The translations under genes and the position numbers were made by a program. From positions 1-56,579 of the forward strand of contig CAKQXD010000013.1 of NCBI GenBank assembly GCA_934281605.1: a DNA stretch of 56,579 nucleotides, read 5' to 3'. The stretch's first letter is position 1. Each line of letters begins with the position of its first letter. The notes below the pieces were generated by a model. That model had not been told where the DNA came from, did not search any database, and saw nothing but the letters and a program-made list of their open reading frames with translations. The stretch comes from an uncultured Clostridia bacterium. Its GTDB lineage: Bacteria > Bacillota > Clostridia > Peptostreptococcales > Anaerovoracaceae. Shown here piece by piece: positions 49,237 to 56,579 of this stretch.

Positions 49237-51564
49237 CCTCGTCTCCTCCTGTTTTCTCTTGATCTTTTTATCCTTTGCAGCATTGCGCATATCAAACAGA
49301 TTCAAACGCAGTGCATTGGTTACCACGCAGAAGCTGGAAAGGCTCATGGCCGCAGCTCCAAACATCGGATTCAGCTGCCAGCCGAACAGCGGGATCCACA
49401 CCCCTGCCGCCAGCGGAATGCCGATAATATTATAGATAAAGGCCCAGAACAGATTCTCGTGGATGTTCTTCAGCGTCGCCCGGCTCAGGCGGATCGCCGC
49501 CGGTACATCGCTGAGCTTGCTGTTCATCAGCACCACGTCAGCCGCATCGATCGCCACATCGGTACCAGCTCCAATAGCGATCCCGATATCGGCTCTCGTA
49601 AGGGCCGGCGCATCGTTGATACCGTCGCCTACCATGGCCACCTTGCCCTTGCGTTTCAGTCTGCGGATCTCCGCTTCCTTGCCGTCCGGGAGCACGCCTG
49701 CGATCACCTGATCCACACCGGCCTGTTTGCCCACAGCGGCAGCCGTCCGCTCGTTGTCGCCCGTCAGCATGACTACTTCGATGCCCATGTTCTGCAGCTG
49801 ACGGATCGCTTCCGGACTGTCCTCCTTGATGACGTCCGCTACGGCGATCACACCCAGGATCTTCTCACCCCGCGCAAACAGCAACGGCGTTTTGCCTTCT
49901 TCCGCCAGACGCTGCGCAACCGTCTTGACATCACCCGGCACACCGATCCGATCGCTGAGGAATGCCAGACTTCCGCCGATCAGCTGATCGCCATTGTTGA
50001 CGGCTGTAAGGCCGTTGCCCGGCAAGATCACGAAGTCCTGCACGTCGAATACCTTCAGCTTCTTTTCCTCCGCCATCGTTACGACGGCATCGGCCAGAGG
50101 ATGCTCGCTCTTGACTTCCAGTGCGTAAGCCGTCTCCAGCAGCTCGGCTTCCGAAACGCCTTCCGCCATGACCAGATCCGTCACCTTCGGTTCACCCTTG
50201 GTAATGGTTCCCGTCTTATCCAGCACAACGGTATTGACCTTGCCGGCCTCTTCCAATGAGACCGCCGTCTTGAATAATATCCCGTTCTTGGCACCCATCC
50301 CGTTGCCGACCATGATGGCCACCGGTGTCGCCAGTCCCAGTGCACACGGGCAGCTGATGACCAGCACGGAAATACCTCTCGCCAGCGCATAGCCGATGGA
50401 CTGACCGCAAAGCAGCCAGATCACGATAGTCACTGCTGCGATCCCGATGACCGCCGGAACGAATACGCCGGAAACCTTATCGGCGATCTTGGCGATCGGC
50501 GCTTTGGTCGCCGCCGCATCGCTTACCATCTTGATGATCTGGGACAGCGTCATATCTTCTCCTACACGGCTGGCCTCGCACTTGAGAAAGCCCGACTGAT
50601 TGACCGTGGCCGCGGAAACCTGATCGCCCGGCTCCTTATCCGCTGGGATGCTCTCTCCCGTCAGAGCCGCTTCATTGACCGCGCTGACGCCCTCCAGCAC
50701 GATACCATCCACCGGGATATTTTCTCCTGGTCTTACTACGAATGTATCGCCTTTTACCACCTGCTCCACAGGTACTTCCACCTCAGCGCTGTCCCGCAGA
50801 ACGACCGCCGTCTTCGGCGCCAGCTTCATGAGGTTTTTCAGCGCGTCGGTGGTCTTGCCCTTGGACCGCGCCTCCAGCATCTTACCCACGGTAATCAAGG
50901 CCAGGATCATGGCCGCCGTTTCAAAATAAAACTCGTGCATGTACTGCATCACGCCGTCCATGTCGCCCCGCACCTGCGCTCCCGTCATGGCAAACAGCGC
51001 GTAAGTGCTGTATCCGAAGGCCGCCGTCGAGCCCAGCGCCACCAGCGTATCCATGTTGGGCGCTCTGTGCCACAGACTCTTGAAACCGCTGACGAAAAAC
51101 TTCTGGTTGATGACCATGACCGCCGCCGTCAGAAGCAGCTGCAAAAGTCCCATGGCCACGTGGTTGTCCGCCATGGCGTCCGGCACCGGCCAGCCCCACA
51201 TCATATGTCCCATGGAGAAATACATCAGCACCACTAAAAATACGATGGACCAGATGAGCCGTTTCTTCAGCACCGGCGTTTCCGTGTCCTCCAGCATTTC
51301 CGCATCAGCACCGCCCCCGGCAGCACCGCTACCCGAGCCTGCTGAAGAACCCGCGCCGGAGCCTTTGCAGGAAGCCCCGTAGCCGGCCGCCTCCACGGCC
51401 GCGATGACAGCCTCCGGCCTCGCCGTTCCCTCCACGCCCATGGAGTTGGTCAGCAAGCTGACCGAACAGCTTTCAACGCCGGGCACCTTGGACACCGCCT
51501 TCTCAACGCGGCTGCTGCACGCCGCGCAGCTCATCCCCGTTACATGATATTGTTCCACATCCAA
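49027..51564 (-). CDS. copA: Copper-exporting P1B ATPase CopA with C-terminal CopZ-like domain
   Basis: This 845-residue pump has an N-terminal heavy-metal-binding domain (GMSCAACSSRVEKA, residues 9-22), a Gly/Ser/Ala-rich linker, eight helices, TGES, the CPC ion motif (SCPCALGLATPVAI), DKTGTITKG phosphorylation site, SEHPLADAV, and GDGINDAPAL. Past the last helix the frame runs through a basic linker (KIKRKQEETR) into a second complete metal-binding domain, GMMCGHCEATVKKA (about 785-798). Clostridial copA genes often end in such a domain. An internal ribosome site and ATG at 49236 could also make the last domain alone. It is cotranscribed with csoR, 23 bases upstream. Confidence 0.96.
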   Translation of the reverse strand: MDVEQYHVTGMSCAACSSRVEKAVSKVPGVESCSVSLLTNSMGVEGTARPEAVIAAVEAAGYGASCKGSGAGSSAGSGSGAAGGGADAEMLEDTETPVLKKRLIWSIVFLVVLMYFSMGHMMWGWPVPDAMADNHVAMGLLQLLLTAAVMVINQKFFVSGFKSLWHRAPNMDTLVALGSTAAFGYSTYALFAMTGAQVRGDMDGVMQYMHEFYFETAAMILALITVGKMLEARSKGKTTDALKNLMKLAPKTAVVLRDSAEVEVPVEQVVKGDTFVVRPGENIPVDGIVLEGVSAVNEAALTGESIPADKEPGDQVSAATVNQSGFLKCEASRVGEDMTLSQIIKMVSDAAATKAPIAKIADKVSGVFVPAVIGIAAVTIVIWLLCGQSIGYALARGISVLVISCPCALGLATPVAIMVGNGMGAKNGILFKTAVSLEEAGKVNTVVLDKTGTITKGEPKVTDLVMAEGVSEAELLETAYALEVKSEHPLADAVVTMAEEKKLKVFDVQDFVILPGNGLTAVNNGDQLIGGSLAFLSDRIGVPGDVKTVAQRLAEEGKTPLLFARGEKILGVIAVADVIKEDSPEAIRQLQNMGIEVVMLTGDNERTAAAVGKQAGVDQVIAGVLPDGKEAEIRRLKRKGKVAMVGDGINDAPALTRADIGIAIGAGTDVAIDAADVVLMNSKLSDVPAAIRLSRATLKNIHENLFWAFIYNIIGIPLAAGVWIPLFGWQLNPMFGAAAMSLSSFCVVTNALRLNLFDMRNAAKDKKIKRKQEETRMEKTMKIEGMMCGHCEATVKKALEALDGVDHAEVSHEQDQAVVTLKEDVANDVLKKAVEDKDYNVVSIN

Positions 51565-51587
51565 TTCCTCCTTTATCAGTCTGCCCG

Positions 51588-51890
51588 CTATTTCATCAGC
51601 TTCTGCAGCGTCGCCACCAGTTCCTCGATGGTCTCGTCCCTGCCCTCGCGGATGTCCCGCGCCACGCAGTTGCGGATGTGCTCCGCCAGAAGCTCCTTGT
51701 TAAAGGAATTGAGGGCCGCGTTGACCGCCGCCACCTGTATCAGGATGTCCGTGCAGTACACGTCCCGTTCCACCATTCCCTTGATGCCCCGGATCTGCCC
51801 CTCGATGCGGCTGAGCCGGTTCAGCAGACTTTTATATTCTTTTTCTGAACGCTCTGTCGTCTTATGACAGCAGCAAGTTTCCTCTTTCAT
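51588..51890 (-). CDS. csoR: CsoR-type copper-sensing repressor
   Basis: This 100-residue all-helical DNA-binding protein has the Cu(I) ligand set Cys46 (DVYCTDIL), His71 and Cys75 (EHIRNC). Conserved RLSRIEGQIRGIKGMVE forms the DNA-binding helix pair. An N-terminal CCCH motif (residues 6-9) is an extra. ATG 51890 is preceded by GGAAGG; the frame is open upstream but crosses the promoter. It represses its own operon with copA, binding the palindrome at 51934-51952, and releases DNA on Cu(I) binding. Confidence 0.94.
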   Translation of the reverse strand: MKEETCCCHKTTERSEKEYKSLLNRLSRIEGQIRGIKGMVERDVYCTDILIQVAAVNAALNSFNKELLAEHIRNCVARDIREGRDETIEELVATLQKLMK

Positions 51891-51929
51891 GTACAAACCT
51901 TCCTTGTCCTCATTGTTTTCTACGCTTCG

Positions 51930-51958
51930 ATAATATACCCCTCCGGGGTATATGTCAA
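51930..51958 (-). promoter_or_regulatory. csoR-copA promoter with CsoR operator in the spacer
   Basis: -35 TTGACA (51953-51958), 17-base spacer and -10 TATTAT (51930-51935). Between them lies a perfect inverted repeat TATACCCC-N3-GGGGTATA (51934-51952), the G-tract-flanked palindrome expected for CsoR. Repressor binding would block RNA polymerase directly. Confidence 0.85.
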
Positions 51959-52022
51959 GGTAAAATTTTTTCTCTCCGTTTTCTAGGTTCTCCTCGTCCA
52001 TCTTTTTTATGCAAAGGGCGCA

Positions 52023-52976
52023 CTAAAAACGAACCGCCTGCCGGATGTGACGAATGTACCGCAAAATAGTATACAACACTAATAGAATTGCAATAAGGCT
52101 CTCCACAGATGCCAAAACTTCCAGCATCCGAAATACGATATGCTGTGATGTAAAATACGACAGAATGTCCCGCACGCCGATGGCGCTGATGACGAATGGG
52201 AACGTAAAAGACGCATAGCTGGGATAGAAGCTGCGCTTTAAGAATTTTGGGACCTGTATGAGGGCCGTAATGTAAAAAATTGTCGCGATCCCAAAGAGCC
52301 CCAGCAGCATAGGATAGGAGATCCCGGCGCCGTAGGCTTTGACGTAACCGGTCAAACACACGCTCATGGGCGAGGCGATCACCAAGAATAAGAACTGGTC
52401 GGCCTCCGCCATTTCCGGCAGACGGATCTGCCTCTGAAGTGCGATGATCAGCACGATACAGACACAGCAGAATCCCAGCCAGAAAGCCAGCTTGCCCAGC
52501 GGCTGCACACCGTAAGCCGGCGACGTGATGGCGATGTTGGCGATCCCGGCATAGCCGACTACGTAAGATATGAACACTTCCTCCCACCGCAGCTTCACCA
52601 GAAAATGCCATGTGAACCGGATCACCAGCGCCAAGTGGAGCGCGATGGCCACGATCCAGATACTAAAAGAGCCGCTTCCCAAAAGCGGTTTAAAAAACAC
52701 GCTGAGATTCATCAGCGTCATAGAATATGTAGGCAGGATCGCTGCCTGGTTTCCCTTATCCATGGCGCCTCGCACCTGCGCCGGGCAGATGAAGAATTTC
52801 GCCGTCAGCACCAAGAAAATGAGAAAGGCGATGCTCCCGCAGATGTATTTCACCGGGCCGTAGGACGCCACCGGGTGCTCCAGACTCTGGAACAGCGTGT
52901 CCAGCGCGGAAAAGCTGAGCATCACGCCGGAAATGGGGATTGGGGTGCTCTGCACGATTCGTTTCAGCAGTCTCAT
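52023..52976 (-). CDS. TDT/SLAC1-family transporter
   Basis: This 317-residue membrane protein has about ten helices and the TDT pattern (IPISGVMLSFSALDTLF at the N terminus; PTYSMTLMNLSVFF; FTWHFLVKLRWEEVFISYVVGYAGIANIAITSP). Relatives include tellurite-resistance TehA and plant SLAC1 anion channels, so an anion or dicarboxylate substrate is likely. The ATG overlaps the upstream gene stop by 4 bases. The downstream csoR promoter begins about 65 bases past its end. Confidence 0.87.
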   Translation of the reverse strand: MRLLKRIVQSTPIPISGVMLSFSALDTLFQSLEHPVASYGPVKYICGSIAFLIFLVLTAKFFICPAQVRGAMDKGNQAAILPTYSMTLMNLSVFFKPLLGSGSFSIWIVAIALHLALVIRFTWHFLVKLRWEEVFISYVVGYAGIANIAITSPAYGVQPLGKLAFWLGFCCVCIVLIIALQRQIRLPEMAEADQFLFLVIASPMSVCLTGYVKAYGAGISYPMLLGLFGIATIFYITALIQVPKFLKRSFYPSYASFTFPFVISAIGVRDILSYFTSQHIVFRMLEVLASVESLIAILLVLYTILRYIRHIRQAVRF

Positions 52977-53731
52977 TTTCGTCTGCCTTTCTTGCCCGGC
53001 TGTCCGCCCAGAAGCCGCCGTTCCTCCGCCGCCTCGTGATTGCGGATATAAGCCAGCGCCTGCAGCGGCGCGTACAGCTCCACCGGCTGGATATGAGAAT
53101 GCCGGATCAGATCACCGTTTCTCCCTTTGACCGGGATTGAATTCTTGTGATACAGAGTGATAGGCCGATCGTTGTAAGCAAAATACCATTCCCCCGCATA
53201 CGTGGTTATGTAAGCCGTGCCGCTGCGAAACTCCGCTTTCATGCCGTATTTGCGGCACACCGATTCCAGCTTTTCCTCGATGCTCCCGGCATTTTTCTGC
53301 TCAAATGCCGCCGTCTTGTACTCCTCTTTCAGCTGCTCCCGGATCAGGCTGAATTCACTTTTGTTCTCCTCCAGATCCGCCAGCTGCAGCAGAGATTCCA
53401 AAGAATAATATTCCCAGGCTCCGATATGCATGCGGAACTTGCTCTTCATGGATAAAAATAGCCTGCGGTCGCTTTCCGCGAAGAACACCAGCTTCGGCGT
53501 CTCCTCCATATCGTAGAGGACGTCCTCCATCACCGGACGCCACTTTTCCAGCACGATCCGGTCGATATCCCCGGAAAAAATCTCATAATCCTCCGGCTGC
53601 TCGAAGGGATATTCCACCCTTTCCTGTGGCAAAAAACCTTCTTCAAAACTTTGCACGACGAGCTTCTGAGGCAGCCGATACCGCGACTCCTCGATCTCCC
53701 GCAGCCCCTCGAATGAAAATAAATAGATCAT
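52973..53731 (-). CDS. Hypothetical protein in the xth-TDT operon
   Basis: This 252-residue soluble protein is not a family I recognise. Visible traits are an acidic N-terminal half (YPFEQPEDYEIFSGDIDRIV), 'TPKLVFFAESDRRLFLSMK', a mixed central region with charged helices (IREQLKEEYKTAAFEQK), a C-terminal beta-rich part (GTAYITTYAGEWYFAYNDRP), and a basic end (GKKGRRK). It starts one base after xth and overlaps the TDT start by 4 bases, so all three are co-expressed. No signal peptide or membrane helix. Confidence 0.75.
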   Translation of the reverse strand: MIYLFSFEGLREIEESRYRLPQKLVVQSFEEGFLPQERVEYPFEQPEDYEIFSGDIDRIVLEKWRPVMEDVLYDMEETPKLVFFAESDRRLFLSMKSKFRMHIGAWEYYSLESLLQLADLEENKSEFSLIREQLKEEYKTAAFEQKNAGSIEEKLESVCRKYGMKAEFRSGTAYITTYAGEWYFAYNDRPITLYHKNSIPVKGRNGDLIRHSHIQPVELYAPLQALAYIRNHEAAEERRLLGGQPGKKGRRK

Positions 53732-53732
53732 G

Positions 53733-54488
53733 CTACAGCTCCACTTCCAGGCTCACCGGGCAGTGGTCGCTGCCATACACGTCCGTCAGGATCTCCGCCT
53801 TCTGCAAAGCCGGTTTCAGGCTTTCGGACACGAGGAAATAGTCGATACGCCATCCCGCGTTGTTCTTGCGGGCGTTGAACCGATAGCTCCACCAGGAATA
53901 CACGCCCTCCAGATCCGGGTAGAAGTAGCGGAAGGTGTCGATGAAGCCGGCGTCCTGCAGCTCGCCCATCTTCGCCCGCTCTTCATCAGTAAAACCGGCA
54001 TTTTTGCGGTTCGTTTTCGGATTTTTCAAGTCGATTTCCTGAAATGCCACATTGAAATCGCCACATGTAATTACCGGTTTGCTCTCCTCTAGTTTTTTCA
54101 GATACGCCCGAAAATCATCCTCCCAGCTCATCCGATAATCCAGTCGCTTCAGCTCATTCTGCGAGTTGGGAACATACACATTGACCAGATAAAACTTCTC
54201 GTATTCCGCCGTGATCACACGCCCCTCGTGATCGTGCTCCTCGATGCCGATGCCGTAACTTACGCTGATGGGCTCCTCCTTGGTAAACACCGCCGTCCCG
54301 GAGTATCCCTTCTTTTCCGCTGAGCACCAGTACTGATGATACCCTTCCAGAGGCACCTCCGCCTGGCCCTCCTGCATCTTCGTCTCCTGCACGCAGAGCA
54401 CATCCGGATCAGCCTCCTTGGCAAACTCTAAAAATCCCTTTCCCATCGCAGCCCGAAGACCGTTGACATTCCATGATATCAGTTTCAT
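53733..54488 (-). CDS. xth: Exodeoxyribonuclease III / AP endonuclease
   Basis: This 251-residue enzyme of the exonuclease-endonuclease-phosphatase fold has ISWNVNGLRAAMGKGF, VQETKMQEGQ (metal Glu), YVPNSQNELKRLDYRMSWE, CGDFNVAF (metal Asp/Asn), and the C-terminal GSDHCPVSLE with its catalytic Asp-His. It nicks abasic sites in base-excision repair and complements ung in this window. GGAG precedes the ATG. First gene of xth-hypothetical-TDT. Confidence 0.96.
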   Translation of the reverse strand: MKLISWNVNGLRAAMGKGFLEFAKEADPDVLCVQETKMQEGQAEVPLEGYHQYWCSAEKKGYSGTAVFTKEEPISVSYGIGIEEHDHEGRVITAEYEKFYLVNVYVPNSQNELKRLDYRMSWEDDFRAYLKKLEESKPVITCGDFNVAFQEIDLKNPKTNRKNAGFTDEERAKMGELQDAGFIDTFRYFYPDLEGVYSWWSYRFNARKNNAGWRIDYFLVSESLKPALQKAEILTDVYGSDHCPVSLEVEL

Positions 54489-54563
54489 ATATTCTCCTTT
54501 TCTTCTATAAAGGTTGTGCGCTCATTCCTTTACAGAATAGCGAAAAGGACCACGGATGTCAAG

Positions 54564-54597
54564 AAATCCGGGACGCATACCGCACCCCGGATTTTTC
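54564..54597. terminator. Terminator downstream of the DUF2798 gene
   Basis: AAATCCGGG and CCCGGATTT form a perfect 9-bp stem with T-rich tails on both strands (TTTTTC and TTTCTT). It ends the DUF2798 transcript 20-odd bases past the stop. Confidence 0.82.
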
Positions 54598-54615
54598 TCT
54601 CCTGCTCTATAAAGG

Positions 54616-55104
54616 CTATGCAATTTCCGGCTTTCCTTCGCTGCAAGCCGCTTTTTTGCGGCGAAAGATCAGGCGGAAAATCAAACGTACAAACGGCCCG
54701 CAGTACAGCATCTGATAGCAGATCGCCATCGGGAAATTCAGCGCCCACACCTTGATCCACATGCCGAAGGACGGCGCATCATTGAATAAAAACGTAGCGA
54801 TCAGGCTCATGACCGGGCACATGATGCAGCAGATGCAAACCGACATCATATACGTGATAAACTGCGGCCGGTCCGTCGGACGCATCACCGAAAACGTCAG
54901 CTTCGCCGCGATCTTGCCTACCACGAAAAGCTCCAGCACGAATGCGATCGGCATCATGATGATCAGCTCATGGGTCGCCGCTGCAAAGGTGGCTCCCCGC
55001 ACCACTCCGGTGTTCAGCGCGATGTTGTACACGATCATCCCGTAAACCATGCAGGTGGCCATGATAAAGGTAAAAATAACTTCTTCCAGCTTGTTTTTTG
55101 GCAT
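54616..55104 (-). CDS. DUF2798 membrane protein
   Basis: This 162-residue protein has four hydrophobic helices (FIMATCMVYGMIVYNIALN; ELIIMMPIAFVLELFVVG; FITYMMSVCICCIMCPVMSL; FPMAICYQMLYCGPFVRLIF) with the DUF2798 spacing, and a basic C-terminal end. It has several Cys in helix 3. Function unknown. An upstream region of about 170 bases holds two promoter candidates (55240-55269 and 55198-55206). AAGGAGG precedes the ATG. Confidence 0.86.
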   Translation of the reverse strand: MPKNKLEEVIFTFIMATCMVYGMIVYNIALNTGVVRGATFAAATHELIIMMPIAFVLELFVVGKIAAKLTFSVMRPTDRPQFITYMMSVCICCIMCPVMSLIATFLFNDAPSFGMWIKVWALNFPMAICYQMLYCGPFVRLIFRLIFRRKKAACSEGKPEIA

Positions 55105-55197
55105 AATAAAATCCTCCTTGATTCCAACTCACTTCACTAACGTCAATGTTTCATTCGACCGTGTTGTTCGTTATCATCCGGAGGATGTGCGTTTCCA

Positions 55198-55269
55198 ATT
55201 GTACCATATTCGATTGTTTTCTTTTTTGACTCGACGATCATTCTAGCATAAAGGAGCCGTGTACGTCAA
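55198..55269 (-). promoter_or_regulatory. Two promoter candidates for the DUF2798 gene
   Basis: Distal: TTGACG (55264-55269), 18-base spacer, TAGAAT (55240-55245). Proximal: extended -10 TGGTACAAT (55198-55206) without a clear -35, giving a 90-base leader. Both are minus strand and lie between pgeF and DUF2798. Confidence 0.55.
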
Positions 55270-55277
55270 GGATTTTT

Positions 55278-56087
55278 CTACTTTTCCGTCATGCAAAGAC
55301 CGCCGCCCATGCGCATATACGTGCCGCCTTCTCTGCGATAAGAACAGAACAGTTCCGGCTCGCAGCAGGTGCAGTGCTCGCTCACCCTGATCTGCTCCGT
55401 CGGGATCCCCATCAGCTCCAGCTGCTCCTGATTGATGCCCTTGATGTCGATATGGCATTTGCCGTTCACTACGTCTCCCGGCGTTCTCGTGATGTAGTCT
55501 TCTGCAAACGTCCAGTTTTCTGCAAAGTCCTCCGCCACCTCCATGCCGACTTCAAAACAGCACTGGCTGATTCCCGGCCCTATGTAGGCCTGCAGATTCT
55601 CTGGATCGCATCCGTATTCGTCTTCCATCTTCTCGACCATCTCCATGGCGATCCCCGCGCAGGTGCCTCTCCATCCCGCATGACAAAGGCCTATAGCCTC
55701 TTTCACAGGATCGTAACAGAACACTGCCAGACAATCCGCATGAACCGTAGTCAGCAGGACGTTTTTCAGATTCGTGATCGTGCCGTCAGTGTCCGGTATG
55801 ATAATGGCTGGTGAGCAATCATCAGGATTTTGATTGCCTGGATCAAAATTGGCTTTTGCCGCATCCACATCCCCCTGCCGGATCACAGCCACCCGAGTTT
55901 CATGGATCTGGGTCGGCCAGATGCGCACCGCATCCTCCAGCCCCAGTCGCCTGAACATCTCCGGATTATTGTACGGCGAACCCTCCACCGCACCATCTTT
56001 CAACGAGAAAAATCCCGTCACCTCCGGATACTCTTCAAACACCGGCAAATAATTCTTTTTTATATTTGTACCTGCTTGTACACTCAT
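55278..56087 (-). CDS. pgeF: Peptidoglycan editing factor PgeF (YfiH, laccase-domain)
   Basis: This 269-residue protein of the multicopper-polyphenol-oxidase-like family (DUF152) has its zinc/copper site motifs TTVHADCLAVFCYD and LCHAGWRGTCAGIAMEMVE, and C-terminal ISQCCFEVGMEV and SEHCTCCEPELFCSYRREG. In enterics PgeF prevents mis-incorporation of serine into peptidoglycan precursors; some homologues are purine nucleoside phosphorylases/adenosine deaminases. The ATG overlaps the phosphatase stop by 4 bases. Confidence 0.92.
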   Translation of the reverse strand: MSVQAGTNIKKNYLPVFEEYPEVTGFFSLKDGAVEGSPYNNPEMFRRLGLEDAVRIWPTQIHETRVAVIRQGDVDAAKANFDPGNQNPDDCSPAIIIPDTDGTITNLKNVLLTTVHADCLAVFCYDPVKEAIGLCHAGWRGTCAGIAMEMVEKMEDEYGCDPENLQAYIGPGISQCCFEVGMEVAEDFAENWTFAEDYITRTPGDVVNGKCHIDIKGINQEQLELMGIPTEQIRVSEHCTCCEPELFCSYRREGGTYMRMGGGLCMTEK

Positions 56088-56533
56088 AATAATTCCTCCA
56101 GCAAGGCTTCACAACCTTCGATCACATCATCGTAAGTCTCATCAAAATTCCCCGTATACCACGGATCCGCAATGCTCCGGTTCGCTCCGGCGTGATCCAG
56201 CAGCTTGGTGATCTTGTGCTCCGGATCCCCGCCGCACATTCTCTGAATGTTCCGTACATTGGCATCGTCCATGCCGATCAAATAATCAAACTTATCATAG
56301 TCCGCTTTCGTGATCTGCCGCGCATAATGCCGCTCGAACGGAATCCCGTTCTCCCGCAACTTCCCTTTCGTACCCGGGTGCGTATCATTGCCGATCTCCT
56401 CTCGGCTGGTCGCCGCCGACTCTATGTAAAACTCATCTTCCCGCCCTGCCCGGCGCACCATATCTCTGAAAACAAACTCAGCCATGGTCGAACGACAGAT
56501 ATTGCCGTGGCAGATAAATAGGATTTTTATCAT
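56084..56533 (-). CDS. Low-molecular-weight protein tyrosine phosphatase
   Basis: The 149-residue enzyme has the catalytic P-loop FICHGNICRSTMAE (Cys-x5-Arg) at residues 6-19 and the general-acid loop DPWYTGNFDETYDD near residue 122. It dephosphorylates phosphotyrosine or phosphoarginine proteins. GGAG lies 10 bases before the ATG. It precedes pgeF with a 4-base overlap. Nothing more is visible in the 46 bases to the right edge. Confidence 0.94.
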   Translation of the reverse strand: MIKILFICHGNICRSTMAEFVFRDMVRRAGREDEFYIESAATSREEIGNDTHPGTKGKLRENGIPFERHYARQITKADYDKFDYLIGMDDANVRNIQRMCGGDPEHKITKLLDHAGANRSIADPWYTGNFDETYDDVIEGCEALLEELL

Positions 56534-56579
56534 GTTCTTATATCTCCTTAAATCGTCGTATTTCCTTATATTTAAAGGC

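Overview
The window looks like chromosome from a spore-forming, anaerobic Clostridia-type Firmicute. The reasons are the Bacillus/Clostridia-style yqfC-yqfD-phoH-ybeY-cdd-era-recO-glyQS cluster ending in pyruvate phosphate dikinase, strong AGGAGG-type ribosome sites, and several sporulation or germination genes (yqfC, yqfD, a gerQ-like gene with cwlJ, a GerA/SpoVAF-like gene, pdaA). Base composition looks close to half GC in the genes, and most genes lie on the minus strand. A family-level guess (Anaerovoracaceae/Family XIII-like) would be inference only. I see no rRNA, tRNA, intact transposase, CRISPR array or prophage.

Layout. 1-830 is AT-rich and holds a decayed Fic/RhuM-type pseudogene and the promoter of a gene that leaves the window on the left. 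833-1243 is a small TIGR04076-type gene. 1420-1519 is a structured inverted-repeat element behind ppdK. 1532-11452 (minus) is the sporulation/GTPase/RNA-maturation/DNA-repair cluster yqfC to ppdK. 11499-15048 holds two flavoprotein genes and two membrane-protein genes. dinB (plus) meets the codB-codA-tudS-like operon (minus), which looks like pyrimidine or thiopyrimidine salvage. pfkA and dnaE follow, then a divergent L,D-transpeptidase. 26101-28491 is a germination block. 28581-35231 holds pyruvate carboxylase, an MscS channel and TypA. 35422-45200 is mixed: amidase, methyltransferases, LysO and AzlCD amino-acid exporters, Ung, a DUF6873 protein, a polysaccharide deacetylase, a leaderless radical SAM gene, and the ACT/PFL pair. 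45321-48895 holds a Cys/Gly/Pro-repeat coat-like protein, PdaA, TcdA, an HD protein and LarE. 49027-51958 is a copper operon (csoR-copA with a fused CopZ domain) under a textbook CsoR operator. The right end has a TDT transporter, an unknown protein, exonuclease III, DUF2798, PgeF and a low-molecular-weight phosphatase.

How the genes work together. PPDK, pyruvate carboxylase and phosphofructokinase cover the PEP/pyruvate node. PdaA, the GerQ-like protein, CwlJ and the SpoVAF-like protein belong to spore cortex maturation and degradation. CodB, CodA and the TudS-like protein make a plausible import, deamination and desulfuration route. CsoR, CopA and CopZ make a copper export switch.

The signals most worth a second look are: a strongly over-represented octamer CTGCAAAG/CTTTGCAG (28 copies counted by eye in both orientations); the codB-codA-tudS linkage with a 12-codon leader ORF; an internal ribosome site that could release free CopZ from copA; promoters nested inside terminator hairpins before larE and the spoVAF-like gene; a leaderless radical SAM gene with duplicated promoter elements; and the structured element at 1420-1519. 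All positions, counts and motif matches were read by eye. Family names come from recognition of motifs, not from database searches.
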